Of a DNA stretch of 64,000 bases, positions 1-12,350 are shown piece after piece; positions within the stretch are counted from its first letter, which is position 1, and the number at the start of each line of letters is the position of its first letter. The DNA lies in the NCBI RefSeq assembly GCF_963169125.1, contig NC_084796.1, positions 216,900,448 to 216,964,447 on the forward strand, written 5' to 3'. This DNA comes from Humulus lupulus. Its lineage: Eukaryota > Streptophyta > Magnoliopsida > Rosales > Cannabaceae. A model generated the notes under the pieces. The model had not been told where the DNA came from. It was given only the letters and a program-made list of their open reading frames with translations, and did not search any database. A program made the position numbers and the translations under genes.

Positions 1-958
1 CTAATAATATAAGATTGTAGTGTTGAGAGTTCAACTATGAATTTCTAGTTGAATAATTCATAGTTAATAAATTAATTAATGGAACTAAGAGTTAGTGAAA
101 TTAATTAAATTATTGGATCTTAGAACTACGGGTCCATATTGTCCCCATACTAGCTCGATAACACAGAGGAAGGATTTTGGTATTGAAAGGAAATATTTAA
201 AAAATAATAATATATTATTTTTAATCTCATAAATTAATATTATTCATGAAATAATATTTAAAATATTATTTATGAAATAATATTTGATGGCAAATAAAAT
301 TATATTAATAATTTTGTGAAATTAATTTAATCATATTTAATTTTTTGGTATAATTGTATACTACATAAAATAATATGATAAAGGCTCGACAAATAGAATT
401 TTATAGAAATAAAATACCACAGGGCCCAAACCTTGCAATTGGCACCAACCATAGTCCAAATGGAATGTGGCCCACGCAGAGGCCCGATGAGATTAGGGCT
501 AGGTCTTATTTCTATTGTTACATTAATAGAATATAATATCAAGAAAAGAAAGGACATCATATGCAATTTTCACATTATTTTTCCAAGAGAGAAAAATAGA
601 GAATTTTGTTCTCTCTGAATTGTGAGAAGAACACTCTCTCATGTGTTGAGATCAAAAAGTGTGTTCTTGTGTATCCTACCAAATAGCATAAACATCCACC
701 TGTCTCCTTCTCTTTGTGAGAGCCATAATATGGAAGATGGTGGGTTAGGAGACTAAGACGTTATTTGATCTACACGTCTTCTACATCTAGAATAGGTATT
801 TATAAGTTTCTTTTTTATTCAGATTCATGCACATGAGAAAGATCTCATTCTAGTTATGGTTCCTAGAATGATTCGTTCTTATGCTTTAATAATTGTTATT
901 ATTTCATTGAAAAATTATCCCGTGCTTTCGCTGCATTGTCAATCACATGATCAAAAAC
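1..958 (+). mobile_element. Degraded Ty1/copia-type LTR, left end outside the window
   Basis: No coding capacity. The order of short motifs follows the better-kept copia LTRs at 9296 and 30901: an AT-rich stretch with many TTAATTAA-like words, a 'ggtccat...gtcccc' block near 131, a CT-rich block near 590-720, and an end near 905-958 with 'gctttcgctgcattgtc' followed by 'atcaaaaaccagca'. That end resembles the '...ccgctgcg...gatcaataaaaaccaaca' terminus at 32767-32807. Identity is low, so this is an old or different subfamily. The 5' boundary lies left of the window, so solo LTR and element end cannot be told apart. Confidence 0.5.
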
Positions 959-970
959 CAGCAGAACGTA

Positions 971-1046
971 GTGCAGAGCGTTGAACATAATGTGACGCGT
1001 TAAACATAGCACGATGTGTTAAATGTAGAATGATGCATTAAACGCG
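971..1046. repeat. 19-bp tandem repeat, four degenerate copies
   Basis: Four units of exactly 19 bp follow one another at 971-989, 990-1008, 1009-1027 and 1028-1046. Each carries a core like 'gcgttaaacata' with a GC-containing start. Spacing is perfect while the sequence has diverged, which points to an old tandem array. It follows directly on the copia LTR-like end. Confidence 0.85.
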
Positions 1047-1335
1047 ATGCCACTCAACCCTATTCCACCAATCACGATACCCATAGTTATACTTTAACCC
1101 CTAATTTCCAATAGCTTTGCCACTTAAGCCTTTGATACTTGAAAGAATCGTGTTTTTCCTGTCATACATATACATATAATAACCATGAAAAAAATCACAT
1201 ATTATCATGAAATTTAAAAGAAAATAAATTCACATATGCATCAACATAAATTACCAAATTTCCCTCACAAGCCAAATTACCAAAATACCCATAAATGCAA
1301 AGGCGAATATTACAGTTTTTCCCCAGCGTCACAAT
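1047..1335. other. Unassigned spacer, possibly a reverse-oriented gypsy LTR fragment
   Basis: No gene. Read on the minus strand, about 1240-1290 contains 'gggtattttggtaatttgg', a phrase similar to 'gatattttggtaattt' at the matching place in the gypsy-A LTR near 18018. That suggests a small inverted LTR fragment. The similarity is too short to be secure. Confidence 0.25.
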
Positions 1336-1630
1336 CACTAGAAAAGAATTGGTCTGTCTCGATGGGTCGGGCCCATCGAGAATTTGAGCGCTGAGATTGT
1401 TTCTATGTTCAATGTCGGCGATTTTGGCCCGCCGAGATTGGGTACCCAATCTCAGCAGGCGAATTAAGGAGCACTGAGATAGGGAGCAATTTGATGGCTG
1501 ATGAGACTACCTCGATGGGCCGGGCCTGCTAACATAGGGTTCAATCTCGATCGTTTTGGCCCGCCGAGTATGGGTGTAAGTATTTTTTTCTCGATGGCTT
1601 CGTTCAGCCCACCGAGATAGGGCATTTCAG
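1336..1630. repeat. Left CACTA terminus and subterminal repeats
   Basis: After the CACTAG terminus, 1357-1381 is a perfect inverted repeat: TCTCGATGGG, spacer tcggg, CCCATCGAGA. Related motifs recur near 1427-1440 (ggcccgccgagattggg), 1510-1530 (ctcgatgggccgggcct), 1555-1570 (ggcccgccgagtatggg) and 1590-1620 (ctcgatgg...gcccaccgagat). In CACTA elements such subterminal repeats are transposase-binding sites; that role is inferred here. Confidence 0.65.
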
Positions 1631-1680
1631 GGGGAATAATAATTGTAGTTATTTTCTTTTTCCCCCTGCTATATTTCATT

Positions 1681-1935
1681 GATTATATCCTGTATTTACA
1701 GCAGATAAATATATTATAGAATATATATATGATAACATGTTATCTAAATATTACTTAAAAACTCATAAAAAGTGTATAGATCTATGTTGTGAATATATGT
1801 TCCAAGATAGTAGTTATTAGCTAGTTTTAAACAATATTCTAGCTAATTAATAAACCCTAACTGAAAGTCTAGTCTATCATGCACAACCTACTCTAACTAA
1901 ATGCAATAGTCATGCCGGCATATACTTAGTTATAG
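1681..1935. other. AT-rich interior of the CACTA segment, no gene
   Basis: No ORF of note and no recognisable family. Simple AT runs occur at 1710-1730. Confidence 0.5.
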
Positions 1936-3521
1936 TGTCTCAAAAATTTTCTTAGCTAGATAGTAGTAGCTTGTGTTGTATTAGTTTAGTTTTCATGGTT
2001 ATTTGTTCAAGCCGGGATTTAATTGGAAACTCATAGAGATAGTTATGGATTTCATAAGTTTAGCTTATAGTTTAGAAATATTAATTTTAACATAAAGTTT
2101 GATTAATATAGTTGGTATTAGAAATGATATTTAGTATGACCTAAGGTTTAGATAGAATAATTAAGAATGTGACACTTGTCACATATATGTTTATTAAGGA
2201 TTTAAGGATTTTAGATGAATAAATTAATAAAGGATAAACCTAGGAAGTCTAGAACCTTCCCTCAGCTATCAGGATCATGTTTTACTCACTCATAGTTGTT
2301 TAAACAAACTTCAAGTGTGCTGAAAGTGTGCAAAAATGTGTTTGATCTATCAGTGTATGACGATATGTTGCAGCTATAGGGACTGATATATCACCTATGT
2401 TTGATACGAAAAACATGTCTACTTCGCACGAACGAAAATACGGAGACTCAGGACTAAGGGGGAGGCGATATATCGCCTATAGGGGCGATATATTGACTCA
2501 TTTAGCATAGTTTGAAAATCTGTGGAATCCAAGCTAGAAACGACCTTTAACAACTGGGACTTACTCTTGAAGGTTTTTGACTGAGTTTTGGGCATCTGTT
2601 GAACAGAAAATTCAATTTTTATTCATTTTAAAAGGAGTTAGTTTCACTTCTTGAACTCTATAAATATGACATTTCACTTAGCCATTTGCTTCATCATTCA
2701 AGCATTTTTCATAGCCTCCAAGCTGCTAATTTCATTCTAGAGAGAAACACTAGGGTTTTGGGGATAAAAGCTTTCCAATCTATGCTTTTCTAAACACTTG
2801 GGAAGTAAGATAGAGAGATATTTCTTTATTGAGGTGTAGATCGAAGATCTAATCTATCCAAAGTATTATTTTTCCTCATGTTTAGTTCATTATAGTTCCT
2901 CTTTTTCTTTTCATTTTCTTCCAAATCCTAACTTGTTGTAATGGCTTTCGGTTAGGTGTTTGATTTTCTTGAAACTTAAGGTTTTTCAGTAAGTTCTTAC
3001 CTTGATGGTTTACATCTTCTTTTCTTTAGAAAAATTGTGATTCTTACTGTTTAGTTTTAGGATTTTCCAATCCCGCTTTTGTCTCCAATATCCCAGTTTT
3101 TGGTAAGGAAAATAAATTAGATTTTATGTGTTATGATTATGTTTATGTGCTATATGTGTATGTAAGCATGTAAGTATATGTTTTATGTTGTAGTCGCTTG
3201 GGAAATGTAGTTGCTTAGATAACAAATAAGCAAATCCCAAGATTTTTATCATGATCATAGACTATGGTTATGATTTAACCTACCTCGAATAGTACCAAGA
3301 GGACCTAGATGGTTTATCATATACTATATTGTCTTTAAGACTACCTCGAATAGTAGCTAGAGAACCTAGATGGTATTGTAGTCCTATGTTTTATGATTTA
3401 CGTTTTTACATCATACGTTTTATGATTTATTTTTTTAGTCTTATGATTTATGATATGTTTTAGTAGATTTTCCTTGCTGAGCATTAGGCTCATTCCTTTT
3501 TATTTTAGATGGTGCAGGAAA
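1936..3521 (+). mobile_element. Ty3/gypsy LTR remnant, 3' end missing
   Basis: It starts TGTCTCAAAAATTTTC, similar to the starts of the full gypsy LTRs in this window (for example 17690). It has palindromic words 'ggcgatatatcgcc' and 'ggggcgatatat' at 2466-2495, a TATAAATA box at 2659-2666, and at 3473-3519 the 'cttgctgagc...ggctca...ggtgcagg' block shared by every gypsy LTR here. The usual 'cagtgtaa...ttaca' end is absent: the sequence runs straight into copia LTR at 3522, so the 3' part was lost. Confidence 0.6.
2659..2666 (+). promoter_or_regulatory. LTR TATA box
   Basis: TATAAATA follows a CT-containing tract and precedes a pyrimidine-rich leader ('tttgcttcatcattcaagc'). This is the usual layout of the LTR promoter/R boundary. 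Inferred from position only. Confidence 0.35.
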
Positions 3522-3893
3522 ACAAGCATAGGTCACTTTCTTCACAAGCATAGGTCACTGTTCTTCACAAACTAAGTCCAAAATTTATCAGATCACATGT
3601 GTTGAGAACATCTGATAAATAGATTTTGCCTATTATTTTGTATAGCGAGCCCACACTCTTTTTTTGTGTGTTGAGAACATTTTTGGAAGATCTTGGTGTG
3701 AGATCTCGAGGATTTTTGTCGTACAAAAAGATAGCAACAAGGAAGGACTTGAGGTAATTCTCTATTCATATCTTTGATTCAATATATATATGTATGTGAA
3801 GAAGTAGATCTAGAAATCTTGTGGGGTTAAATTAACAATTTTGATTGTTGTTCCACTGCGTATAATCTCTGATTTGATCTATAAAAACCAACA
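3522..3893 (+). mobile_element. copia-1 5' LTR, only the last 370 bp
   Basis: It matches the end of the 3' LTR (10840-11164) from 'acaagcataggtcact' through 'cgagcccacactc', 'gagatctcgagg' and 'tagatctagaaatcttg', and ends with the copia terminus CCAACA at 3893. The phrase 'acaagcataggtcact' is present twice at the left edge (3523 and 3544), a small duplication at the junction with the gypsy LTR remnant. About 1.5 kb of LTR is missing. Confidence 0.8.
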
Positions 3894-3895
3894 AA

Positions 3896-3908
3896 TGGTA
3901 CCAGAGCC
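3896..3908 (+). other. Primer-binding site for initiator tRNA-Met
   Basis: TGGTACCAGAGCC lies 2 nt after the LTR end. It differs by one base from the usual TGGTATCAGAGC complement of plant initiator tRNA-Met. Confidence 0.8.
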
Positions 3909-5837
3909 ATCTTCACACACATATATATATATATTGAATCTATGTGGGTTTAGTTTTATGCATTTATTTATTTTTTATGAATGAATAGATGGCTTAATAT
4001 GATTGAATGCATGGGAATGTTGAATCGTTAATTGTATGGTGTTTTTGGGTTAGGATTTGTTTATGATTAGATCATTGTGTAAGCCATTAAAGGGCATAGG
4101 ATTTATGTAATTTTATTTGGTTTTTGACACCATAAAATTGTAATTCCGATCACACAAAGTCAAAACAGAGCCCGAGATTCATAATTCAGCCACCGTTCCT
4201 CCGAGGCCACCCTTCGAACTGCTGTTGGGGATGCGTACGGACCGTACGGTTCCATACAAGTGGGCCCCGGTGTCTCAGTCTTGCTGGTCCATAATTTTTT
4301 TATTTTTCTGAAATTAATCTGTTATATTTTTTAATTTTTAAAATGTTAAATATCCTATTTATTAGAAATTTGATATTTAAATATTGAGATAATTTAGTTA
4401 TCCTAACAAATAAAATTTGAATATCTTATTTAACAATTTATTTTTAAAAATAACAAATTTTAATTAAATTTAATTTTTGTTTAACTAAAAGTTGTTTTAA
4501 TTAGAAGGAAAATAAAATAATGATTATTTAAAAGTTTTGTTTTGATAAATCAAGATAATTAGAAAATTGTTTTCTTATTATTATTATTCTGGACCAACGA
4601 CACATAACCTACCAAAAGTAAAGTAAAGAAGCCCGATGGAGATCAAGGCAGTTTTATTTTATTTTATTTTTATTTTATAAAGAGGTTGTAAAATTAGAAA
4701 TGCCCAAAAGCACCCGGTTCAAAATTTATTGGTTATTTATTTATTTAAATAATTGTTTTCATGTGATTGATAACTGTTCATGCATTTTGTGCCATACATA
4801 AAAAACCCACACAACCATTCTCATGCTTCTCATTGGTAGAAACATGATTATTAGGATTTTCCTATATGTTTATATGATTTGTTTTGCGAAACCAATTGCA
4901 TATAAATTACTTAGTTGTATTCTTTGAAAACTTGGTAAAATATCACACCCTTTTTTAAAGCCTTTATGACTTAATTTCTTTAAACCAACTTTATTTTTAT
5001 TTTTATTTTCTAGTAAAGTTTAGATAAACATAATTGGTAATTTAAAATTGGATATGGACCTAGAAACTTGCTTTCTTACCAATTTTAATTATGTTCATAA
5101 ATTTTAAAGAATCTATAATTAATTTGGAATTAATTAGGTTAAGAACACTTATTTCAAAATAGTGAGTGGGAGAGGATTGGTAACTCAACATAACCCGTGG
5201 TCTCCATTATTAATATAACACCGTGAGATATGAATAGCGCATCGCGACGGCTTTGTTTTCGTCCCCCTATGGAAGGTGTCTAGACATGTCAATAGCAAGG
5301 TTATATTTCTTACAAAGATAGGAACTAATGATGTATTTTAGGTTTGACCGAGCCTAAGGCGGCATGTCCTAAGTTAAGTCATGAACTCCGAAATAATGGG
5401 TTACACTCACAAAGTTATGATTAAGCTTTTGCAATGGATAATCATAACATGACCAAACTAAGCGGTACTTTAATGATTAAAAGAGAAAATAATGAGTTAT
5501 TTTAAGTTTTAAACAATAAAGATAAGAACGTCTTATAAATTCTCTAAGATTAATTTGACCGACCCTAACGCGGCACTTTAATTGTTAAAAAGTTTTATCG
5601 TGAAAATTAAACTTTATTTTATGTGTTTTAATTGTGCTCATGCATCACGTTTAATTTCTGAAAGTTTGATATTTATTTTTCTAAATATAATAATATTTGT
5701 ATTTATTTATTTATTCCCAGCAAAAATGTTTATTGGTGAATTACACACCAATGCTTTTATCAAATCCTTAGTTTTTGAACCTGAAAATATGCAACACTAG
5801 TTTTGAGGCATGTTGACCATTTTTTCTTATAAAAAGA
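3909..5837 (+). other. copia-1 AT-rich leader, no convincing gene
   Basis: About 1.9 kb of mostly AT-rich sequence with frequent stops in all frames. A GC-richer patch (4150-4290) and a 'tttgaccgaccctaacgcggcactttaattgtt' style repeat (5342-5375 and 5548-5585) are the only structured parts. The paired 'gaccgagcctaaggcgg' / 'gaccgaccctaacgcgg' phrases suggest an internal duplication in the leader. Most likely 5' untranslated leader plus destroyed start of gag. Confidence 0.45.
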
Positions 5838-6070
5838 TGATGTCAACTGTCTGTGAAAATCCTCCAACAGAACAACCTTTGGCTACTAGCTATGAAGCAT
5901 AAGAAAAATATGAAAATTGGATGAAATCCGATCGCTTGGCACGTTATTGCATGCTTTCAACCATGCCTGAAGAAACAAAGGAAAAATATATACACTATGA
6001 CTCAACACATGAGATGTGGCGAGCAACGACAAAGGAAGTCTTTGCTAAGTGTCATCGTTTATATCAAACG
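5838..6070 (+). pseudogene. gag: copia-1 gag remnant
   Basis: A short reading frame around 5921-6166 starts with a Trp-rich 'YENWMKSDRLAR' stretch and continues '...STMPEETKEKY...STHEMWRATTKEVFAK', the kind of helical segment found in the gag (UBN2-type) domain of plant copia elements. A stop lies just upstream at 5898 (tatgaagcaTAA). Zinc knuckle and protease are not recognisable downstream, and 6300-6600 is AT-rich filler. Only a fragment of gag survives. Confidence 0.4.
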
Positions 6071-6639
6071 AAAAAGGTAAATAAGATTTACATATATTTT
6101 TCAACTTTGAATAATAGATTCAAATACTATGAATATCATATTCAAAATTTTTGGATAGTAGATTAAAAAATATATGCCACTAATCAATTTTTCTTTTATT
6201 TTTCCTTTCGCAGAATCAGAACCCTGAAAAGGAGAAAGAGACCGATGAGGATTTTGATAGTGAGTAAGGAGCTGGAGGAGTTGGAGAGTAGTTTTATTTA
6301 GTAATTTTATTGTTAGTTGAACAATTTAAATTTCTTCATTTTGTTTTAGAAATTTTAGATTTCTTTAAACAAAGAAAACTACAGTCTAGAAATTTAGTTT
6401 ATTATTAGTAATTTTGATTATTAATGTTTAGAAACTTATTTCTATTTTTTCATAACATTTATTTCTTTATTAATATAGTAGTTATTATTTAAAGAAATTA
6501 TCTATTTACTTGTTATGAAAATGCTTTGGGATAAACAAAGTCTACATACTTATAATGAATGACAAACTTTTTATAATTCTGAATTATTTAAAACAGCTAA
6601 TCCTAGATCTATTAAACTGATTCTGATAGTGAGACATAT

Positions 6640-9280
6640 CTATAGCACTTAAGATTGGGTCATATTGGTCTAGACAGAATAAATAGGCTTGTAAAGGATG
6701 GTCCTTTAAGAGGACTATCTATTGGATCTCTCCCTGTATGTGAATCCTGTCTAGAAGGCAAAATGACCAAGAGACCTTTCTCTGCTAAAGGTTCAAGAGC
6801 CACAGAACCACTTCAGCTAGTACATACGAATGTTGCGGTCCACTTAATGTACAAGCAAGAGGAGGTTATGAATATTTCATCACTTTCATTGACGATTATT
6901 CAAGATATGGTTACCTATTCTTAATGCAAAGAAAATCTGAAACTTTTGGAAAGTTCAAAGAATTTCAAGCAGAAGCTGAAAAGCAATTAGGTAAATCACT
7001 AAAAGCTCTTCGATCTGATCGAGGAGGAGAGTACTTGGATTTTTAATTCGAGGACCATCTACGTGAGCATGGCATTCAATCCCAACTTACAATACTTGGA
7101 ACGCCACAGCAAAATGGTCTTTCAAAAAGATGGAATAGAATGTTATTAGATATGATTAGATCAATGACGAGTTTCTCATCATTACCACTGTCATTCTGGG
7201 GCTATGCGATTCAATGTGTTTTATACATATTGAATGATGTTCCATCTAAGTCTATCCAAAAGACACCCATAGAATTATGGAATGGTTGTAAACCTATTTT
7301 ACACCATTTTCAAATTTGGGGGTGTCCTGCACGCGTGCTTAAAGGAAAGACCGGGAAGTTGGAATCACGCTATGAAGTGTGCATGTTTGTGGGATATTCC
7401 AAAGAGACTAGAGATGGAATTTTCTATAGTCCAAAAGAAAATAAAACATTTGTATCGATAAATGCAACTTTTCTTGAATATGACTATGTTAATAACCACA
7501 AACCTCGCAGAAAGGTTGTTCGGGAGGAGATGATCTCGAATGAAGTTGCAAAGTCAACAGCAACAACCAATGAGAAACGGCAAGAGGAAACTACTGGTTC
7601 TAGTCAGAATAGTAGAGAACCTTGTCGTAGTGGGAGGGTTAGTAAGCAACCCACACGCTATGAACACGAAGTTCAAATGCTTGTGTCTGACACAAACAAA
7701 GACGATCCATTGACATTTAAAAATGCAATGAATGATTCTGACAAGGAAAAATGGCAAGAAGCCATGAACCAAGAAATGGAATCGATGTATTCAAATTCTG
7801 TCTGGGTTCTTGAAGATCCACCTAAGAATATCAAACCCATTGGTTGCAAGTGGATATTCAAGAAGAAAGAGGAGCGGATGGGAAAGTAGATACTTTCAAA
7901 TCAAGGCCTGTAGCCAAAGGTTACACACAAAAAGAAGGGGTTGACTATGAAGAAACCTTTTCTCCTGTAGCCATGCTAAAATCCATTCGTATACTCTTGT
8001 CCATAGCTGTGTTCATGGATTACGAGATCTGGCAAATGGATGTCAAAACAACTTTTCTGAATGGCTACCTTGACATAACCATTTACATGTCTCAAGCAGA
8101 AGGGTTCAAATTAAAAAGGTCAAGAGCAAAAGGTTTGCAAGCTTCTTAGGTCCATTCATGGACTCAAACAAGCTTCAGATCTTGGAATCTTAGATTTGAT
8201 GACACAAGTAAAACATTTGGTTTTTGAAAAAAATGTTGACGAATCTTGTGTCTATAAACAAATCAATGATGGTATAGTAGTAGTCCTCATTCTTTACGTA
8301 AATGATATATTATTGTTGGATATGGCGTAACATCATTGTCAAGGGTAAAGAACCGGTTAGCTGAACAATTCCAAATGTAAGATTTAGAAGAAGCCAAGTA
8401 TGTTCTTGGCATTAAGATTCTTAGAGATAGACAGAACAAAAACTTTAGCACTATCTCAAGCAACTTATATTGATAAGTTGCTAAAACGTTTTAATATGCA
8501 AAACTTCAAAAAGGGTGATATGCCAACCTGTTCTGGAGTATTCGTTTCCAAGGAGCAGTGTCCCAAAACACTTCAGGAAGAGAAAGACATGAGACAGTGT
8601 CCCTATGCCTCAGCAGTAGGCAGTCTGATGTACGCTAAGTAGTGTACAAGACCTGACATTTGTTATTGAGCAGGGATAGTCAGTCGTTATCAATCTAATC
8701 CTGGATTGAGTCATTGGATTGCAGTGAAGAATATTCTCAAGTATCTTAGAAATACTAGAGATTATATGCTGGTATATTCAGGTGGAGACCTGAACCCACT
8801 AGTTACACTAATTCTGACTTTCAATTAAACAAAGATAGTAGAAAGTCGACTTCTAGATCAGTGTTTACTCTTGGAGGAGGAGCGGTAGTCTCGCATAGTA
8901 TTAAACAAACCAGCATTGCCGACTCCACCATGGAAGCCAAGTATATAGCGGCTTGTGAAGCAGCTAAGGAGGCAGTTTGGTTGAAAAAGTTCTACACGGA
9001 TCTAGAAGTGGTTCCAGAAGTGAAGAAACCACTTGTTCTTTACTGTGACAACAGTGGAGAAGTGGCTAATTCTAAAGAACCAAGAAGCCACAAGAGGGGA
9101 AAGCATATAGTGCGCAAATACCACTTAGTCAGAGAAATCGTACATAGAGGAGATGTGTCCATTCTGAAAATCGCATCAGAACACAACCTGGCAGACCCAT
9201 TTACGAAGATGCTTCCTGCAAAGCAATTCGAGGGTCATGTACGCAATATGGGATTGAGAGACATGCCTTACTTTCTTTAA
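6640..9280 (+). pseudogene. pol: copia-1 pol: integrase, RT, RNase H
   Basis: Reading in jumps between frames, the GAG-pre-integrase domain comes first (6651-6840: 'LGHIGLDRI', 'CESCLEGK'), then the integrase core with 'FIDDYSRYGY' (about 6880-6920) and 'SDRGGEY' (about 7015-7035), then the integrase C-terminus (7140-7530). RT follows from about 7690 ('PIGCKWIFKKK', 'FLNGYLD'), with the active site at 8295-8306 reading Tyr-Val-Asn-Asp instead of Tyr-Val-Asp-Asp. RNase H is at about 8820-9280 ('DSTMEAKYIAACEA', 'HNLADPFTK'). Stops at 7044, 8148 and 8640 and several frameshifts make it non-functional. The Asp-to-Asn change alone would abolish RT activity. Confidence 0.92.
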
Positions 9281-9295
9281 GTACAAGTGGGAGAA
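9281..9295 (+). other. copia-1 polypurine tract
   Basis: 'aagtacaagtgggaga' directly precedes the TGTTAGGAGT start of the 3' LTR. The same sequence precedes the LTR at 30901, supporting a plus-strand priming role. Confidence 0.7.
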
Positions 9296-11164
9296 TGTTA
9301 GGAGTATCTCCTAAAAGCATGTAAAATACATTTATTATTTCGATGAATAAATAAATACAATGGTCTATTATTGTTATATTTAGATTATTAAATTATTGTT
9401 TGAATAATTTTTGTAAATATGAGAAAAATTCCATATTAAATATTGAGGATGTGATCTTGTATTAGTACGAGAGAATTCAGATCACAAGAATGAATAAAAA
9501 TAAACAACAACAACAAATTGAAGTTATGGAATTCTTTAATTGTGGTTGTAAATACGGTTTGCTGAGTATCATGTTGATACAAATAATCTAGATTCGGATT
9601 ATTGATGTGGTAAGACATCTCGGTAAAGGTGCTTTATATAATATGACTATATAAGACATGGATCGATATGAATAAAAGTCTTTATCTAAAAACCATTTAA
9701 TAATAAAGATTTGCAATTCATATCATAACTGATGATCATTTAAAGATCAACCTAAATCCTGAGTGTTCATGAACTCCTGTTTATGTTTATTAAATCTTTT
9801 GATTCATTCGTTAAGGTCTCTTCATAGAATGAGGCTAATGACTTTTGTTTTGGAGATTTAATATCATGGATGGCTGGGAACATGTATCAACAATATAGAA
9901 TCTAATCTTTCATAACAGATCGTATATTAGTTCCCTTAAGGGTTAATTCTGGAACTGAATGATTTTGAGCTCAAATCTATAATTAGATTATAGATTAATT
10001 ATTCACTAGTGAATTAATGGTACTTAAGGAATAAGAAGTAAATTAGAAAGGTAAAATGGTAATTCTTCCATTCTAATTTATGAACTAATTAATTAGAGGG
10101 TTGAACTATTGTAAGATGGTTATATCAATGGACAACTTAAAATAAGATTTTTGTAAAAGTATATCTATAACACAAAGAGTTTAATTCTGAATTTATAGTG
10201 GAGAAATATCATAATTAATAAATTAACTATTATAATTAAAGAGTTTAATTATTTAGTTTCAATTTATTGGAGCTTAATGTTATAGGTCCATGGTCCCCGA
10301 AATAACTCAAACAAACACTGACAAAGATAAATACAAAAATGGGCAGAAGGACTTATTTGATAACTAAAATATTTTTCTATGCACTAAACATAATTATTGT
10401 ATAATTATGTGTAATTAATTCATTATTTGATTTAACAAAAATATAATTCATTTTGAATTAATTTAATTTTGGGATTTTTATATTTAAATAATAAGAAAAA
10501 TTGGGAATAATCACATGTCTTCTTTGGTATGTGGTACACGTGTAGCACCGTGCACAGTCACTGTGCTACACACACAAGAAGCTTCTAGAAGTTTCTTTGT
10601 TCCACAATTTTAGTTATTTAAATATTAAATAAATAATGAGATATTGTAATATGATTAAACTATTATTATTTAAACAAAATCTGATAACTGGTTAGTTATT
10701 TTTAAATTGTTTTAAATAACTAATATTTTATTTTAATATATTAGATATATTAAATATAGGAGATCATTCTTTCAGAGCGATAACTTTTCAGTAATAAAAA
10801 ATAAATCGTGAAATCTCCCTGAGAGAAAGAGAACAGTGATACAAGCATAGGTCACTGTTCTTCACAAACTTAAGTCCAAACTTTATCATATTTCATGTGT
10901 TGATACAAGCATAGATTTTGCCTATTATTTTGTATAGCGAGCCCACACTCATTTTTTGTGTGTTGAGAACATTTTGGAAGATCTTAGTGTGAGATCTCGA
11001 GGATTTTTTCCGTACAAAAAGATAGCAGCAAGGAAGAACTTGAGGTAATTTTCTATTCATATCTTTGATTCAATAAATATATATGTGAATAAGTAGATCT
11101 AGAAATCTTGTGGGGTTAAATTAACAATTTTGAATGTTGTTCCGCTGCGTTTAATCTCTGATTT
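9296..11164 (+). mobile_element. copia-1 3' LTR
   Basis: It begins TGTTAGGAGTATCTCC and follows the copia-B LTR throughout. It ends at about 11164 after 'tctctgatttg', about 18 bp before the expected CCAACA terminus, where unrelated sequence starts. The interval 9438-9952 matches 31045-31559 base for base except one position. It also holds a pair of 'cacgtgtagcaccgtgcacagtcactgtgctaca' inverted words near 10538-10573. Confidence 0.88.
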
Positions 11165-11525
11165 GCTCTATTTATTATCCATAATTTTACAAATCACAAA
11201 ACAATCATACAACCACACAACAAAATTCATCCTTATTTCTCTGCAGCACACAAGTCTCAGATCCTAATTCTTCTCTAATTATCCTTAATATTTATCATAA
11301 TATATCAATATGTCGTAAATTTTTAAACATATATCTCAATTTTAGTAATAAGAAATTGAAAATTATCTACGGGGTTAAAAAATTGAGCAGAGTTTCTCTT
11401 ATTTTAAATACTATCCATAATTTTACAAATCACAACAAAACAATCAAACAATACCATTCAACAAAAATCATCCTTATTTCTCCACAGCACACAAGTTCCA
11501 GATCCTATTCTTCTCTAATAATCAA
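11165..11525. repeat. Two copies of an about 125-bp direct repeat
   Basis: About 11165-11290 and 11397-11522 share 'tatccataattttacaaatcac', 'caacaaaa.tcatccttatttctc.gcagcacacaag', 'cagatcct.attcttctctaat'. Copies are about 230 bp apart start to start and roughly 85-90% alike by eye. No coding potential. The first copy abuts the broken end of the copia-1 LTR. Confidence 0.75.
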
Positions 11526-12350
11526 TATGACATATATTTTATGGTAACATACCTTTCAAAGTGTTAAGTCCTTCCAAATCCACCTACAAAGTTAATAATA
11601 CTATGTGAAGATATTAAAAAGAAACAAAATATAAATTCTAATATCATATCTCATGAAACTAATAAACTAAGTAATTATAATTATACAAACCTTCAAAATG
11701 AAAATTATGTCAAAATAATCAATTTAATATATATATATATATATTTCTACAACAAGATTTTATTTAACAAAAAATACAACTTAACATATTTAAAAAAATG
11801 AAATAATAAATTATAATATTAATTTTCGGCCAAAATTAAAAATATATATATTAAAATGACAAAATTCATCTAAACTAATTTACAATAATTTAGTTATAAC
11901 TAGTAACATTACCAATATATTTAAATACATAATATACAGAAGAAGAAAAAAACACAAACTAAACAAATCATAATATTATTTTCGGCCAAATATAAAAAAT
12001 AAAATAAAAAATCAAACCTTACCCAAAATCGCTCCAAATCAATGGGTCAATGTCATTTAGTCTTCTATGAAGATAGTCCACCCTATTTTCAATCTAAAAA
12101 AATCATAAAACAACATACATTTATCAATTTTCTCAAACTTTAAAAAATGAAAATTAGGGAAAAATACTTACCAATACCAAGCACCCAAAGTTCCTCTTGA
12201 CATTAGATGACTATGGTGATGAAAACGACCCAAAAACCTTCAATTTCAACAAAAAGAAACTCAAAAATGGTGGCTAGTTTCAATGGTACTGCATGGAGAA
12301 GAAGAAGAAGAAAGAAAGAGGGAAAAATGGTGGCTGTGGTGGTTGATTCA
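11526..12350. other. AT-rich interior of the CACTA segment, no gene
   Basis: Very AT-rich, with an AT dinucleotide run at about 11725-11745. The phrase 'ttttcggccaaa' recurs at 11822 and 11972. On the minus strand 12170-12310 could have been a small exon, but nothing is recognisable. Confidence 0.5.

Larger units (their letters stand above)
3522..11164 (+). mobile_element. Ty1/copia element 'copia-1', decayed
   Basis: Order: truncated 5' LTR (3522-3893), tRNA-Met PBS (3896-3908), long AT-rich leader and gag remnant, integrase, RT, RNase H (6640-9280), purine-rich tract (about 9281-9295), 3' LTR (9296 to about 11164). That gag-integrase-RT-RNase H order defines Ty1/copia. Neither outer end is intact, so no target duplication can be read. 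The pol sequence resembles the Tork/Angela side of the plant copia tree, but I cannot place the lineage firmly. Confidence 0.88.

Noticed and set aside
3896..3908. Part of a tRNA-Met gene
   Set aside because: Only the short primer complement is present, directly after an LTR end; there is no tRNA cloverleaf.
5582..5800. 72-codon hydrophobic frame as a membrane protein
   Set aside because: AT-rich leader of copia-1; Ile/Phe richness follows from base composition.
9436..9618. Identical 60-codon minus-strand frames here and at 31043-31225
   Set aside because: Both lie in the copied LTR patch; identity follows from conversion of DNA, and the LTR is noncoding.
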